NCBI GenBank assembly: GCA_045629065.1
Contig: JAZQQK010000016.1
Location: forward strand, 1 to 33,816
Direction: 5' to 3'
Source of the DNA: JAKSSM01 sp045629065
GTDB lineage: Bacteria; Bacillota; Clostridia; Peptostreptococcales; Anaerovoracaceae
Length of the DNA: 33,816 nt
Shown: piece by piece, positions 15,301-21,690 of the stretch
Numbering within the stretch: position 1 is the stretch's first letter
Layout of the letters: each line of letters begins with the position of its first letter
Program-made: the position numbers and the translations under genes
Notes under the pieces: generated by a model
What the model was told of the DNA's origin: nothing
The model's database searches: none
Seen by the model: only the letters and a program-made list of their open reading frames with translations

Positions 15301-16911
15301 ACCTGAGTTAGTTTTTATTGCATCATCAATCAAAAGATGTTCTGTGTAGAAACTATTAAATGTTTGCTCTTGCTCATAATCTAAACGCTCGCCTGCATCT
15401 ACAATCTTCTCATAGTTCTTTAAGGTCTCTTCGATTTGTTGAAGTCTTAATTGATATGCTTCATTAGTGTTTTCTTCTTTTCCTACGAGATCTCTCTGTT
15501 TAAATTCAAGCTTGTCTATCTGTAAACCGTCAAACTTCTTGTCGGTTTCTGTCTCATCAACAACTTCTTCTTGAATTTGCTTGATATTCATTACTTCCTT
15601 GACAAGCTCTTTATCCTCTTTACTTAAGTCATGATATTTACTATCGCCAGCTAATTCTGTTAATACTTCATTGGAGAAAGAGCTCAGGAAGTTAATCTTT
15701 GCTAATCTAGGATCAGTCAAAATTTTATACTTGCTGATATAGGATTTTGAGAATTCCTGCGCGAGTTTGGATTTATGTTCAAGAGCTTCCTTTATGTTTT
15801 CTGGCAAAGTAACCTCTTGTTCAAGTCCACCAGCAGTTAGCATGGATGACATGTCGATAGCAACATTGATTGCATGGTAATATTGCTCATAGTTTGTCAT
15901 GGCTTCTACATCTGTGTTTGGTGTAAATGCCGCTTCAGGAATTGAAAGTACCATGTTGATAGCCTTTTGGTACAATTTTCTTCTTTCAGCAGTAACCACA
16001 TTAGGATCATCGCTTAAAAGGTTCTTTATAGTCTGACGATTTTCTTTTCCGGCATTTGGGTTATCAGAGTAATCAAAAAGATAGTAATATGACCCAGAAA
16101 TTGCTTTGGCCTTTTCTTGAGAAACTATTCCTTTATTGCCTAATGCTTTCTTTTCGAGTGCTGCGATACTTGTCTTGAACTTTTCGGCCGCCTGAGGGTC
16201 CTTTCCTTCGACATTAGTATATTTTCCTTTCACCACATTGTTATAGAGATCTGTAGGGTTAATTTTTAATGAATAGTCAATCTCTTTTATGGCTCCTACA
16301 AGGTTCCACAATTCAGTAAATTGTGTCCTCAAGTTATTACGCTCATCATCAGTTAATCCTTGAATTGGTGCCTTTCGCCAAGTATTAGTGAAAAAGTTGT
16401 CTGCGTATGCCTTCTCTACAATCTGAGTTTTTTCGATGCTTACCTCAAGTGGCATATTATCGTCACCAACTGCTGATGGCTCGTTCTCCATTTGAGTGTC
16501 GGCATAATCGTAATATCCTCCACTTTTCTTTGCTGCATATTCATTCATCCAGCCCATTAAGTTTGTTAATTCTTTTTTCTGAAGGGCTTTTGAAACTTCT
16601 GTACTGTCGCCATTTTCATCAATTCCAAGAAAAGCTCTGAATAACTCAGGGCCGGCCTTCTTTCTACCAAAGTAATATCCGACAACGTCAGAATTTGCTA
16701 ACTCTGCTGCCTCCGTGGATATATCTTCTTGGCTTTTTTTGAAGCCTGTCTTTTTTGCTTCATTCTTTGCTTGAATAGTTAAGCAAAGCTCGATGACAGC
16801 ATGCTGAATATATTTATACTTTTCATCTTTATCAATACCATTAGGTTTCCATAGGCTAGCCTGAGCGTTGATAAATTTCCATATTTGTTCTATTCTCTTA
16901 TCGTAATCCAT
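12394..16911 (-). CDS. Giant repeat protein of unknown function, family member 3
   Basis: A 1505-residue, highly charged, helical protein with no signal peptide or membrane segment. Internal duplications are visible. Module A occurs twice: 160-420 (KEIDYSLKINP, SGSYYYLFDY, LLSDDPNVVTAERRKLY) and a diverged copy at 635-890 (NLSSKDPNVVRAQRLACYDK). Module B is at 980-1053 (NSVVEYYTLDNRSISEFEAD). Module C occurs twice: 1055-1165 (DDTEAPFAATEAF, then VRGELRTEFVYNLKNLV) and 1340-1450 (LKDTNDSIFIKNSTQF, then RRGELRFNTISSLMTIL). The end is an Asn-rich linker (about 1476-1497) and PKVKVN. AAGGAG precedes the ATG. First gene of an operon with the 698-aa gene, from a good promoter. Function unknown. Confidence 0.87.
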   Translation of the reverse strand: MDYDKRIEQIWKFINAQASLWKPNGIDKDEKYKYIQHAVIELCLTIQAKNEAKKTGFKKSQEDISTEAAELANSDVVGYYFGRKKAGPELFRAFLGIDENGDSTEVSKALQKKELTNLMGWMNEYAAKKSGGYYDYADTQMENEPSAVGDDNMPLEVSIEKTQIVEKAYADNFFTNTWRKAPIQGLTDDERNNLRTQFTELWNLVGAIKEIDYSLKINPTDLYNNVVKGKYTNVEGKDPQAAEKFKTSIAALEKKALGNKGIVSQEKAKAISGSYYYLFDYSDNPNAGKENRQTIKNLLSDDPNVVTAERRKLYQKAINMVLSIPEAAFTPNTDVEAMTNYEQYYHAINVAIDMSSMLTAGGLEQEVTLPENIKEALEHKSKLAQEFSKSYISKYKILTDPRLAKINFLSSFSNEVLTELAGDSKYHDLSKEDKELVKEVMNIKQIQEEVVDETETDKKFDGLQIDKLEFKQRDLVGKEENTNEAYQLRLQQIEETLKNYEKIVDAGERLDYEQEQTFNSFYTEHLLIDDAIKTNSGATIGQIQETLQLLKDVGLVDVWKKGGSEKDRIKESLNPEHKNRKRSFDLVAGWAKEVNERKEYYKAYDNLPKAEKDLLIRLVPETVKDETLRQNCAKRIYAENKIAEVQFDKFAEAQAKIAGFAGPGLEDQKIRLRDEHLEEYKKLHLLNQKVKSENYSEGKSKEKVYSIAVKSDPTPAELEIHNAFKDKYDWDVQTSNERYYIDKYGDLWSKKPAQNTAMARILPLQMNPDNNEQVDALNKRILANLSSKDPNVVRAQRLACYDKAIRDVLALDEEMLSPDFDNPESVQSAKVYFVNNYKAIMQAHVMDNVLKEAPSEMHMSPELISLLKHKNALVIKNVMKIKDDILKMSHSDYKVDEVLEGVDINTMMTVSSSSPREYFPQDVNTQGELKDVLSIALGKENDQKIDEVGDVRLNFTDEELAEVKIIPKLISSHLNDNQIAKKNSVVEYYTLDNRSISEFEADEILFNGGKVVTKVYPNQKSMEGTSTIVSFDGLKVQNTKLYKSCHVVDLTMNVRTIEDQVGMLKKVKKSLDDTEAPFAATEAFTNLQTSLANLINAHNELGKTLNARQIEDLQTLYDDVRAKADAYLVHKIPELAGKRNKGEHDVRGELRTEFVYNLKNLVSDNQSDIVINKFDGSKEYRHQREVSNSISALLALADTDEFKIKNTLNPDIQKMANLSNLAKNVLELSQTPEMNNVLAKSMLADKMAPFISKLNNLIQAKNMIEQFAPGRVEAQLAELNQKYAKRNQEGSTLITQDEINQLNAFAASCIGARNEIRELPGIKHYANRVENMSIPNVTPLKQASDLEKTMKILKDTNDSIFIKNSTQFNDILRDMPALVSLQKSIGNYPTDEQKIQLAQQYASFREKCQAYLDVKEPKLREALEKNKRDRRGELRFNTISSLMTILDDRHLESLNSFYEKSKAHHESLVREEPNRNIGENAPVNNNAQVNNNNQPQNDVPKVKVN

Positions 16912-16945
16912 TTTGTTCTCCTTAAAGTGTGCTAGACAAGTATGC

Positions 16946-16963
16946 TATGTGCGCACGCACATA
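16946..16963 (-). promoter_or_regulatory. Inverted repeat in leader of the 1505-aa gene
   Basis: TATGTGC and GCACATA, 7-bp arms with a four-base loop, begin about five bases after the predicted transcription start. It could be an operator or a 5' stabilising hairpin. Confidence 0.5.
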
Positions 16964-16974
16964 TAGATATTATT

Positions 16975-17003
16975 ATTATACTATAAATAGTAGTGTTTAG
17001 CAA
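16975..17003 (-). promoter_or_regulatory. Promoter of the 1505-aa / 698-aa operon
   Basis: On the minus strand TTGCTA (17003-16998), 17 bases, then TATAAT (16980-16975). Expected +1 is near 16968. It is divergent from the tRNA-Leu(CAG) promoter. Confidence 0.75.
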
Positions 17004-17055
17004 AAAAGGTTTCACTAAATTGTAAAAAATTCTTATATGATATTTTGGACTTTTG

Positions 17056-17064
17056 TGATATAAT
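17056..17064 (+). promoter_or_regulatory. Extended -10 promoter of tRNA-Leu(CAG)
   Basis: TGA-TATAAT at 17056-17064 puts +1 near 17071, 12 bases before the mature tRNA. No clear -35. Confidence 0.6.
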
Positions 17065-17082
17065 ATTTCGGTACCAAATCGC

Positions 17083-17165
17083 GCGGATATGGCGGAACTG
17101 GCAGACGCGCACGGTTCAGGTCCGTGTGGGAGACCATGGGGGTTCGAATCCCTTTATCCGCACCA
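17083..17165 (+). tRNA. tRNA-Leu (anticodon CAG)
   Basis: An 83-base tRNA with encoded CCA. Acceptor GCGGATA pairs with TATCCGC, the anticodon stem is CACGG/CCGTG with loop TTCAGGT (anticodon CAG), with a class II variable arm and a TTCGAAT T-loop. Two G-U pairs close the T-stem. Confidence 0.93.
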
Positions 17166-17197
17166 AAAGGTGGCAGATTTTTCTGGCACCTTTTTTC
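17165..17197 (+). terminator. Terminator of tRNA-Leu(CAG)
   Basis: AAAAGGTGGCAGA and TCTGGCACCTTTT form a stem with one mismatch and a four-T loop, followed by a six-T run. It directly follows the CCA end. Confidence 0.85.
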
Positions 17198-17208
17198 TTT
17201 GCCGTCAG

Positions 17209-17454
17209 TTGATCACATGTTCTTTAGTGGATGTGGTAGGGATACTAACAGATAGCAAGGATCCCACAGCATATTGGAGAAAACTGAAACAGCGTTTAAA
17301 AAGTGAAGGCAATGAAACCGTGACAAATTGTCACGGTTTGAAAATGACCGCTCCTGATGGCAAAAAACGACTCACCGATGTTGCTACTACTGAACAACTT
17401 TTCCGCATTATTCAGTCCATTCCATCAAGGAAGGCGGTATCCTTTGATTTTTAG
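17209..17454 (+). pseudogene. Fragment of phage-type antirepressor (Bro-N like)
   Basis: The frame encodes SLVDVVGILTDSKDPTAYW, then KLKQRLKSEGNETVTNCHGL and LTDVATTEQLFRIIQSIPS. These resemble the N-terminal Bro-N/antirepressor domain of phage and mobile-element proteins, which usually begins near a W-[FY]-S-V-V-DV block and continues past the IQSIPS(P)KAE motif into a second half. Here there is no start codon or Shine-Dalgarno: the frame opens through the tRNA. The product stops soon after KAVSFDF, so both ends are missing. Lying only about 45 bases beyond a tRNA 3' end, it is best read as the remnant of an element once integrated at tRNA-Leu. A frame reaching back into the tRNA is not a real gene start. 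Confidence 0.7.
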
Positions 17455-17491
17455 CTCTTGTATAATTCAATTTCTTTTGCTTTTAAGTTAT

Positions 17492-17499
17492 GCTATAAT
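17492..17499 (+). promoter_or_regulatory. Extended -10 promoter of membrane protein operon
   Basis: TGC-TATAAT ends at 17499, giving +1 near 17506. The -35 region (TTTCTT at 17471-17476) is poor. Confidence 0.5.
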
Positions 17500-17550
17500 A
17501 TTATTGTTGAAATTGAAAAACGAATGAGTATATAAATAAAAGGAGAAATT

Positions 17551-18627
17551 ATGTCTAATACTGTAACAATTAGGAAAAAACCTAAAATATGGGTTAGAAT
17601 TTTAACAGCTATATTATGCATAGGGTTAGGTTTAGTCATGGTATCTGCATCGTTTTTACCTGCAGTATCAGTTACTGTTTCATCTTTAATAGATGCTGAT
17701 AACCTTGCAAAGCTTATGGATGAAATAGATTTTGATGCGGCTTTTGATGCTTTAGAATCCAACAGCCAAATCACTTCTGATGCGAAGGCTATGGCAAAGC
17801 TCGTAAAGGATATGATTACTACGGACTATGGCAAAGACCTCCTGTTCACTTATATCGCTTCACTTGCGGCTCAGGCAAGAGGTGAAGAGGCAAACGTGGA
17901 ACTAGATGGAGATATGCTTTATGACTATATGAAGTCACATCTTGATGATATAGAAGATACTTTGTTTGACAGTGAAGAAATGACCGCATTAAACGATGCC
18001 ATCAAAGAAGGACTCGTTTCACAAGAGGAAGTTGATACTACACTAAATGAAGCTATTAAAGAAGTGGCTTATGCTATAGCGGAGTCTATGCCTAATTTCG
18101 AAGAATTGATCGAGAATTTTGGAATCGCTGCAGAAGCTATCACTGCATTCATTTCTAAAGTATTCATACTCACAGTAGCTGGCATCATGGCAGTGCTCGC
18201 AATTCTTACCTATGTATTAAAGCTTTGGAAGAGAAAGGGCTTGGTATGGCTCGCTGTAGATTTTGGTATATCTACTGTCATGATTGGAGCTTGCGGCTTC
18301 TCAATGATGTCTGCTGGCAGAGCTGTTGAAATTATTGCGGAACAGGCACTCTCTTTCATGACGCCTATCACTGCGCCTTTCTTAGCATTCATAGGAAGGA
18401 AACTTCTTCTCGTAGCATGCGTATACTTAGTATTGGTACTCATCTGCGTAGCTTGGAAGTTAATCTACGATGTTAAACTTAAGAGAGCCATCGCAGGAGC
18501 CGACGAAACTCCAAAGAAAAAAGAGAAAGAGCACAAGCCAGAAGATTACGTAAGTGTAAATGTGCCAAAACCTGAAGCAAAGCCTGAAGATTATGTAGAA
18601 GTGGAGAAAAAGGATGATCAAGAATAA
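17551..18627 (+). CDS. Four-helix membrane protein of unknown function
   Basis: A 358-residue protein. One hydrophobic segment lies at about 17-40, followed by a roughly 165-residue acidic, helical extracytoplasmic region (rich in D/E, including DIDEF-like repeats of acidic helices such as LMDEIDFDAAFDALE). Three further helices lie at about 207-227, 236-258 and 282-308, and then a charged cytoplasmic tail with two near copies of KPEDYV. AAAGGAG precedes the ATG. It overlaps the following hydrolase gene by 14 bases, so the pair is co-translated. No family recognised; the acidic domain could bind cations or proteins. Confidence 0.75.
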   Translation: MSNTVTIRKKPKIWVRILTAILCIGLGLVMVSASFLPAVSVTVSSLIDADNLAKLMDEIDFDAAFDALESNSQITSDAKAMAKLVKDMITTDYGKDLLFTYIASLAAQARGEEANVELDGDMLYDYMKSHLDDIEDTLFDSEEMTALNDAIKEGLVSQEEVDTTLNEAIKEVAYAIAESMPNFEELIENFGIAAEAITAFISKVFILTVAGIMAVLAILTYVLKLWKRKGLVWLAVDFGISTVMIGACGFSMMSAGRAVEIIAEQALSFMTPITAPFLAFIGRKLLLVACVYLVLVLICVAWKLIYDVKLKRAIAGADETPKKKEKEHKPEDYVSVNVPKPEAKPEDYVEVEKKDDQE

Positions 18628-19291
18628 GCCGGTTATCGGTTTAATGCCTACAAGTAAATATATGCAGACGGATGATCCCGTAGAAGATGGCTATTGGTTT
18701 AGAAACATCTATACTGATTGCATCAATGATATGGGTGGCGTTCCACTTTTGATTCCACTTGTAGATGAGAAGGTTATTCCGGAGGCGCTCGAAATGTGCG
18801 ACGGATTGTTGCTTCCTGGCGGTGGCTTTATACGCCCCGTAAATTTTGAAATAATAGACCATTTCTATAAGGCAAAGAAGCCTATGCTCGGAATTTGCTT
18901 GGGTATGCAGACACTTGCTATGTATTCAATGAAACTCGATGGTTCGGACAAACGAATCATAAAAGACGTGGATACTGGTGTGGATCATTGGCCAAAGGAT
19001 ATAACTCGTGAGGAAAGAGATTTTCTCTGCCACAGGGTTAGGGTAGAAAGGGATTCAAAGCTCTACGAACTATTAAACCGAGAGGAGCACCCTATGGTTA
19101 ATAGTTTCCACCACAGGACAGTCACTGAGGTTGGCTCTATCTTTAATATATCAGCTCGCTCGGACGATGGCCTGATTGAAGGAATCGAATATAAGGGTGA
19201 TGACAGATTTATTATTGGTGTTCAGTTCCACCCAGAGCACGTAAAACTCTTCCCTAAGATTTTCGAAGAGTTCATCAAGGCATGCAAATAA
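18614..19291 (+). CDS. Gamma-glutamyl-gamma-aminobutyrate hydrolase-like (class I glutamine amidotransferase fold)
   Basis: A 225-residue cytoplasmic protein of peptidase family C26 (PuuD-like). The nucleophile elbow GICLGMQ has C95. The catalytic pair is H206/E208 in GVQFHPEH, and the SFHHR motif at 164-168 is the usual family substrate-side block. Family members cleave gamma-glutamyl amides such as gamma-Glu-GABA or related peptides. Length is normal. It starts inside the end of the membrane protein gene, with GGAG nine bases before the ATG, and is followed by a terminator. The exact substrate is not readable; no other putrescine-pathway genes are nearby. Confidence 0.9.
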   Translation: MIKNKPVIGLMPTSKYMQTDDPVEDGYWFRNIYTDCINDMGGVPLLIPLVDEKVIPEALEMCDGLLLPGGGFIRPVNFEIIDHFYKAKKPMLGICLGMQTLAMYSMKLDGSDKRIIKDVDTGVDHWPKDITREERDFLCHRVRVERDSKLYELLNREEHPMVNSFHHRTVTEVGSIFNISARSDDGLIEGIEYKGDDRFIIGVQFHPEHVKLFPKIFEEFIKACK

Positions 19292-19310
19292 CTATATAAA
19301 ATATGAATTA

Positions 19311-19341
19311 GAAGCCCAGAAATTCGGGGCTTCCTTTTTTT
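19311..19341 (+). terminator. Intrinsic terminator after the C26 hydrolase gene
   Basis: GAAGCCC (19311-19317) pairs with GGGCTTC (19327-19333), followed by C and a seven-T run. Confidence 0.85.
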
Positions 19342-19352
19342 ATGAAAAGGTC

Positions 19353-19380
19353 TTGACAACTGATTTAATTATGATATCAT
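19353..19380 (+). promoter_or_regulatory. Promoter of SPFH-RHH operon
   Basis: TTGACA at 19353-19358, 16-base spacer, TATCAT at 19375-19380. Expected +1 is near 19387. Confidence 0.7.
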
Positions 19381-19390
19381 ATTGATATCA
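19372..19390 (+). promoter_or_regulatory. Tandem TGATATCA palindromes over the -10 and start site
   Basis: Two identical 8-bp palindromes, 19372-19379 and 19383-19390, are spaced exactly 11 bases apart, one helical turn. They cover the -10 and +1. Ribbon-helix-helix repressors often bind such phased repeats, and the operon encodes one (20455-20655). Confidence 0.55.
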
Positions 19391-19395
19391 CGAAG

Positions 19396-19421
19396 GCCAT
19401 ATTGTATTTAGGCGATATGGC
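19396..19421 (+). promoter_or_regulatory. Leader hairpin of SPFH gene
   Basis: GCCATAT (19396-19402) and ATATGGC (19415-19421) form a 7-bp stem just after +1. The first eleven bases, GCCATATTGTA, recur in the hairpin upstream of brnTA (301-311). Confidence 0.45.
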
Positions 19422-19442
19422 AAGACATAGGAGGTATTATTA

Positions 19443-20453
19443 ATGGAAATGCAGGAGAAATTTTTAACTAACAAGAAACACGGTGGAGCAATGTTTCTGC
19501 TCTTCCTTGTACTTTATTTATTAGCTATCGCTTTAATTGTTGTAGGTTTCGCACTTCTAAGAGGACCTTTAGGCATCGTAATTGGCGTAGTAGGTATTGT
19601 TTGGGCAGTTATCGGTTGGATTCCATTCTGTGGCCTTAGAATTTTAAAGCCACAAGAAGCTTTAGTTCTCACATTGTTCGGTAAATACTACGGCACTATT
19701 AAGGATGCAGGATTCTATTATGTTAATCCGTTCTGCGGAGCAGTTAACCCTGCAGCATCTACTGTCCTTTCCCAAAGTGGTGATGTGTCCAATACAGAAA
19801 CACAAGCAATTAAAAATGGCACACAGATTGCGCTCCCTTCAAAGAAAATTTCTTTGAAGATCATGACTCTTTCCAATAGCCGTCAAAAGATCAATGACTG
19901 CTTAGGAAATCCTGTGGAAATTGGTATTGCTGTAACTTGGAAAGTTATTGATACAGCAAAGGCTGTTTTCAATGTGGACAACTTTAAGGAATTCTTATCA
20001 TTACAATGCGATAGCGCACTTAGAAATATCGTTAGACTTTATCCATACGATGTAGCGCCTAATGTAGATACTACAGGTGATGGAATTGCAGACGAAGGAT
20101 CCTTAAGAGGCTCTTCTCAGGTCGTAGCAAATCGTATCAAGGAAGAAATCCAAGAGAAGGTATCTGAGGCCGGAATAGAAATTTTGGAAGCTAAAATCAC
20201 TCATTTGGCTTATGCTCCGGAGATTGCATCTGTAATGTTGCAACGTCAACAGGCTTCCGCTATCATCGATGCTAGAAAGATGATTGTAGATGGTGCTGTA
20301 GGCATGGTAGAGATGGCACTCGCAAAACTCTCTGAGAATGACATCGTAGAACTTGACGAAGAGAGAAAAGCTGCCATGGTTTCTAATTTATTAGTAGTCC
20401 TTTGCGGAAACAAGGATGCACAACCAGTAGTAAACTCAGGAAGCTTGTACTAA
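19443..20453 (+). CDS. SPFH/Band 7 (stomatin-prohibitin-flotillin) membrane protein
   Basis: A 336-residue protein with two N-terminal hydrophobic segments (about 17-40 and 44-63) and then the SPFH domain, beginning at RILKPQEALVLTLFGKYYG and running through SLKIMTLSNSRQKIND and IGIAVTWKVIDTAKAVFNVD. A helical C-terminal region (IKEEIQEKVSEAGIEILEAK, then QRQQASAIIDARKMI) probably oligomerises. SPFH proteins scaffold membrane microdomains; the precise role here is unknown. AGGAGG lies eight bases before the ATG. It is followed after one base by a small ribbon-helix-helix gene, a pairing I recall as recurrent in Gram-positive genomes. Confidence 0.9.
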   Translation: MEMQEKFLTNKKHGGAMFLLFLVLYLLAIALIVVGFALLRGPLGIVIGVVGIVWAVIGWIPFCGLRILKPQEALVLTLFGKYYGTIKDAGFYYVNPFCGAVNPAASTVLSQSGDVSNTETQAIKNGTQIALPSKKISLKIMTLSNSRQKINDCLGNPVEIGIAVTWKVIDTAKAVFNVDNFKEFLSLQCDSALRNIVRLYPYDVAPNVDTTGDGIADEGSLRGSSQVVANRIKEEIQEKVSEAGIEILEAKITHLAYAPEIASVMLQRQQASAIIDARKMIVDGAVGMVEMALAKLSENDIVELDEERKAAMVSNLLVVLCGNKDAQPVVNSGSLY

Positions 20454-20454
20454 T

Positions 20455-20655
20455 ATGGCTGAAGAAAAAAAGCAGGTCCCACTTCGCCTGTCCCCAAAAC
20501 TTTATAACGCGCTTCAAGCATGGGCAGATGACGATTTTAGATCTGTTAATGGCCAGATAGAATATTTGCTGACAGAATGCGTAAAACAACGCAAAAAGAA
20601 TGGCAAATACGTTTCCGATACTATCGATGAGCCGATAGAGTTAGACATTAAGTAG
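20455..20655 (+). CDS. Small Arc-like ribbon-helix-helix protein
   Basis: A 66-residue protein with a typical RHH layout: strand KQVPLRLS, helix PKLYNALQAWADDDF, turn RSVNGQ, helix IEYLLTECVKQRKK. Dimers of this fold insert paired strands into the DNA major groove. Coupled to the SPFH gene with a one-base gap, it is the obvious candidate for autoregulation at the tandem TGATATCA sites (19372-19390). It could instead act elsewhere; no toxin partner is adjacent. Confidence 0.8.
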   Translation: MAEEKKQVPLRLSPKLYNALQAWADDDFRSVNGQIEYLLTECVKQRKKNGKYVSDTIDEPIELDIK

Positions 20656-20740
20656 GCACCTTATTGGTACGCACTTAGTTATGAGAGTAGCAGTCTATGA
20701 CTGTGAAATAAAATTGCAAAAGGGGTAAAATTGCAAGAAA

Positions 20741-20768
20741 AAAAGAGTTCCGAAAGGAACTCTTTTTT
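20741..20768. terminator. Bidirectional terminator (RHH gene / GNAT gene)
   Basis: An 11-bp perfect stem, AAAAGAGTTCC (20741-20751) with its complement (20756-20766), has a GAAA tetraloop and T-runs on both strands, between convergent operons. Just upstream, AAAATTGCAA occurs twice (near 20710 and 20727). Confidence 0.92.
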
Positions 20769-20799
20769 GTGTCTAAAAATTTGTTTGATTCTTTGCGAT

Positions 20800-21675
20800 T
20801 TATTCAAACTGTGCGTACAATCCAGCTTCTCTGTGCTCACACTTGATGCCATGAGCCTTGGAGAATTCTTCCCAGAATTCAGGCATAGCATTGAGATCGC
20901 TGTTTACAATGATTGTGAAGTCTTCGTTGTCTTTTTTAATCGCATCAACTACAGCGTTTACAACTTCTCCGTATTCTTCCACTGATACATCGCCTCTAGC
21001 TAAGGCGCTGGAAAGAGTGATTACATTGTCATCATCGTACTGTGCCAAAACGATAACGCCTGGCTTATCTTCTGTACCTGAAAAATAGCTGTAATTTACT
21101 GCTGGAGTTAGCCCTAAACCTGCAAAATATGCAAAGAGCATATCTTCGTTAGTATGTTCGATTTTAGTGAGTTTATGTACGTTATTAGACTCTCCGCCTA
21201 CAGTTTTTAGTTCATCGCGTGTGAAATAATATACTGGTGGCATATCGAAGAAATCAGTGAATCCTACGGCCCTAAGAAAGCTCTCGTAGTTCTTTCCCAT
21301 CTCAGTATCAAGCGCATATTCTGTGTGCATGAAAAGCCCTACAACGTTATCTCCCTCCCCAAGATATGGGTCGAATTCTTCGTTTGCTATAGTCATGAGA
21401 TTTTGAATCATCTCACGGCCAATACCCATCCTGCGATATTCAATTCCAACAACAATGCTATGGATGAGCACCTCTTCATTTTCAAAGAGTTGCGCCACAA
21501 GCACTGCCACTGGAATATTATCCACCGTCGCTGCGATGCAATATACTGCCTCTTCTTCAAAGTCTTCTGTGAGGAAAAGTTGCTCATAAACATTTGGCAA
21601 AATTAGTTCTTTGAAATAATCTAGGTCTTTTCTTGTGAATGTCACAAATTCGAGATTTTCTATTCTTTCTAACAT
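20800..21675 (-). CDS. GNAT-family N-acetyltransferase
   Basis: A 291-residue cytoplasmic protein. The acetyl-CoA binding motif is at about 74-90: SIVVGIEYRRMGIGREMI, containing the R-x-x-G-x-G/A loop, followed by an amphipathic helix. The C-terminal half (about 165-291) is a second, diverged alpha/beta region, longer than a minimal GNAT. The substrate cannot be told. Strong GGAGG before the ATG. It is the last gene of the operon AGCS - ClC - 1081-aa protein - GNAT, starting 15 bases after the large protein; modification of that protein is a possibility but only a guess. Confidence 0.85.
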   Translation of the reverse strand: MLERIENLEFVTFTRKDLDYFKELILPNVYEQLFLTEDFEEEAVYCIAATVDNIPVAVLVAQLFENEEVLIHSIVVGIEYRRMGIGREMIQNLMTIANEEFDPYLGEGDNVVGLFMHTEYALDTEMGKNYESFLRAVGFTDFFDMPPVYYFTRDELKTVGGESNNVHKLTKIEHTNEDMLFAYFAGLGLTPAVNYSYFSGTEDKPGVIVLAQYDDDNVITLSSALARGDVSVEEYGEVVNAVVDAIKKDNEDFTIIVNSDLNAMPEFWEEFSKAHGIKCEHREAGLYAQFE

Positions 21676-21690
21676 GGCTTTTCCTCCTTC

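Noticed and set aside
17089..17454. 121-residue ORF beginning inside tRNA-Leu
   Set aside because: Its first 25 residues are translated tRNA and it then runs through a terminator; only the antirepressor-like second half is meaningful, as a pseudogene.
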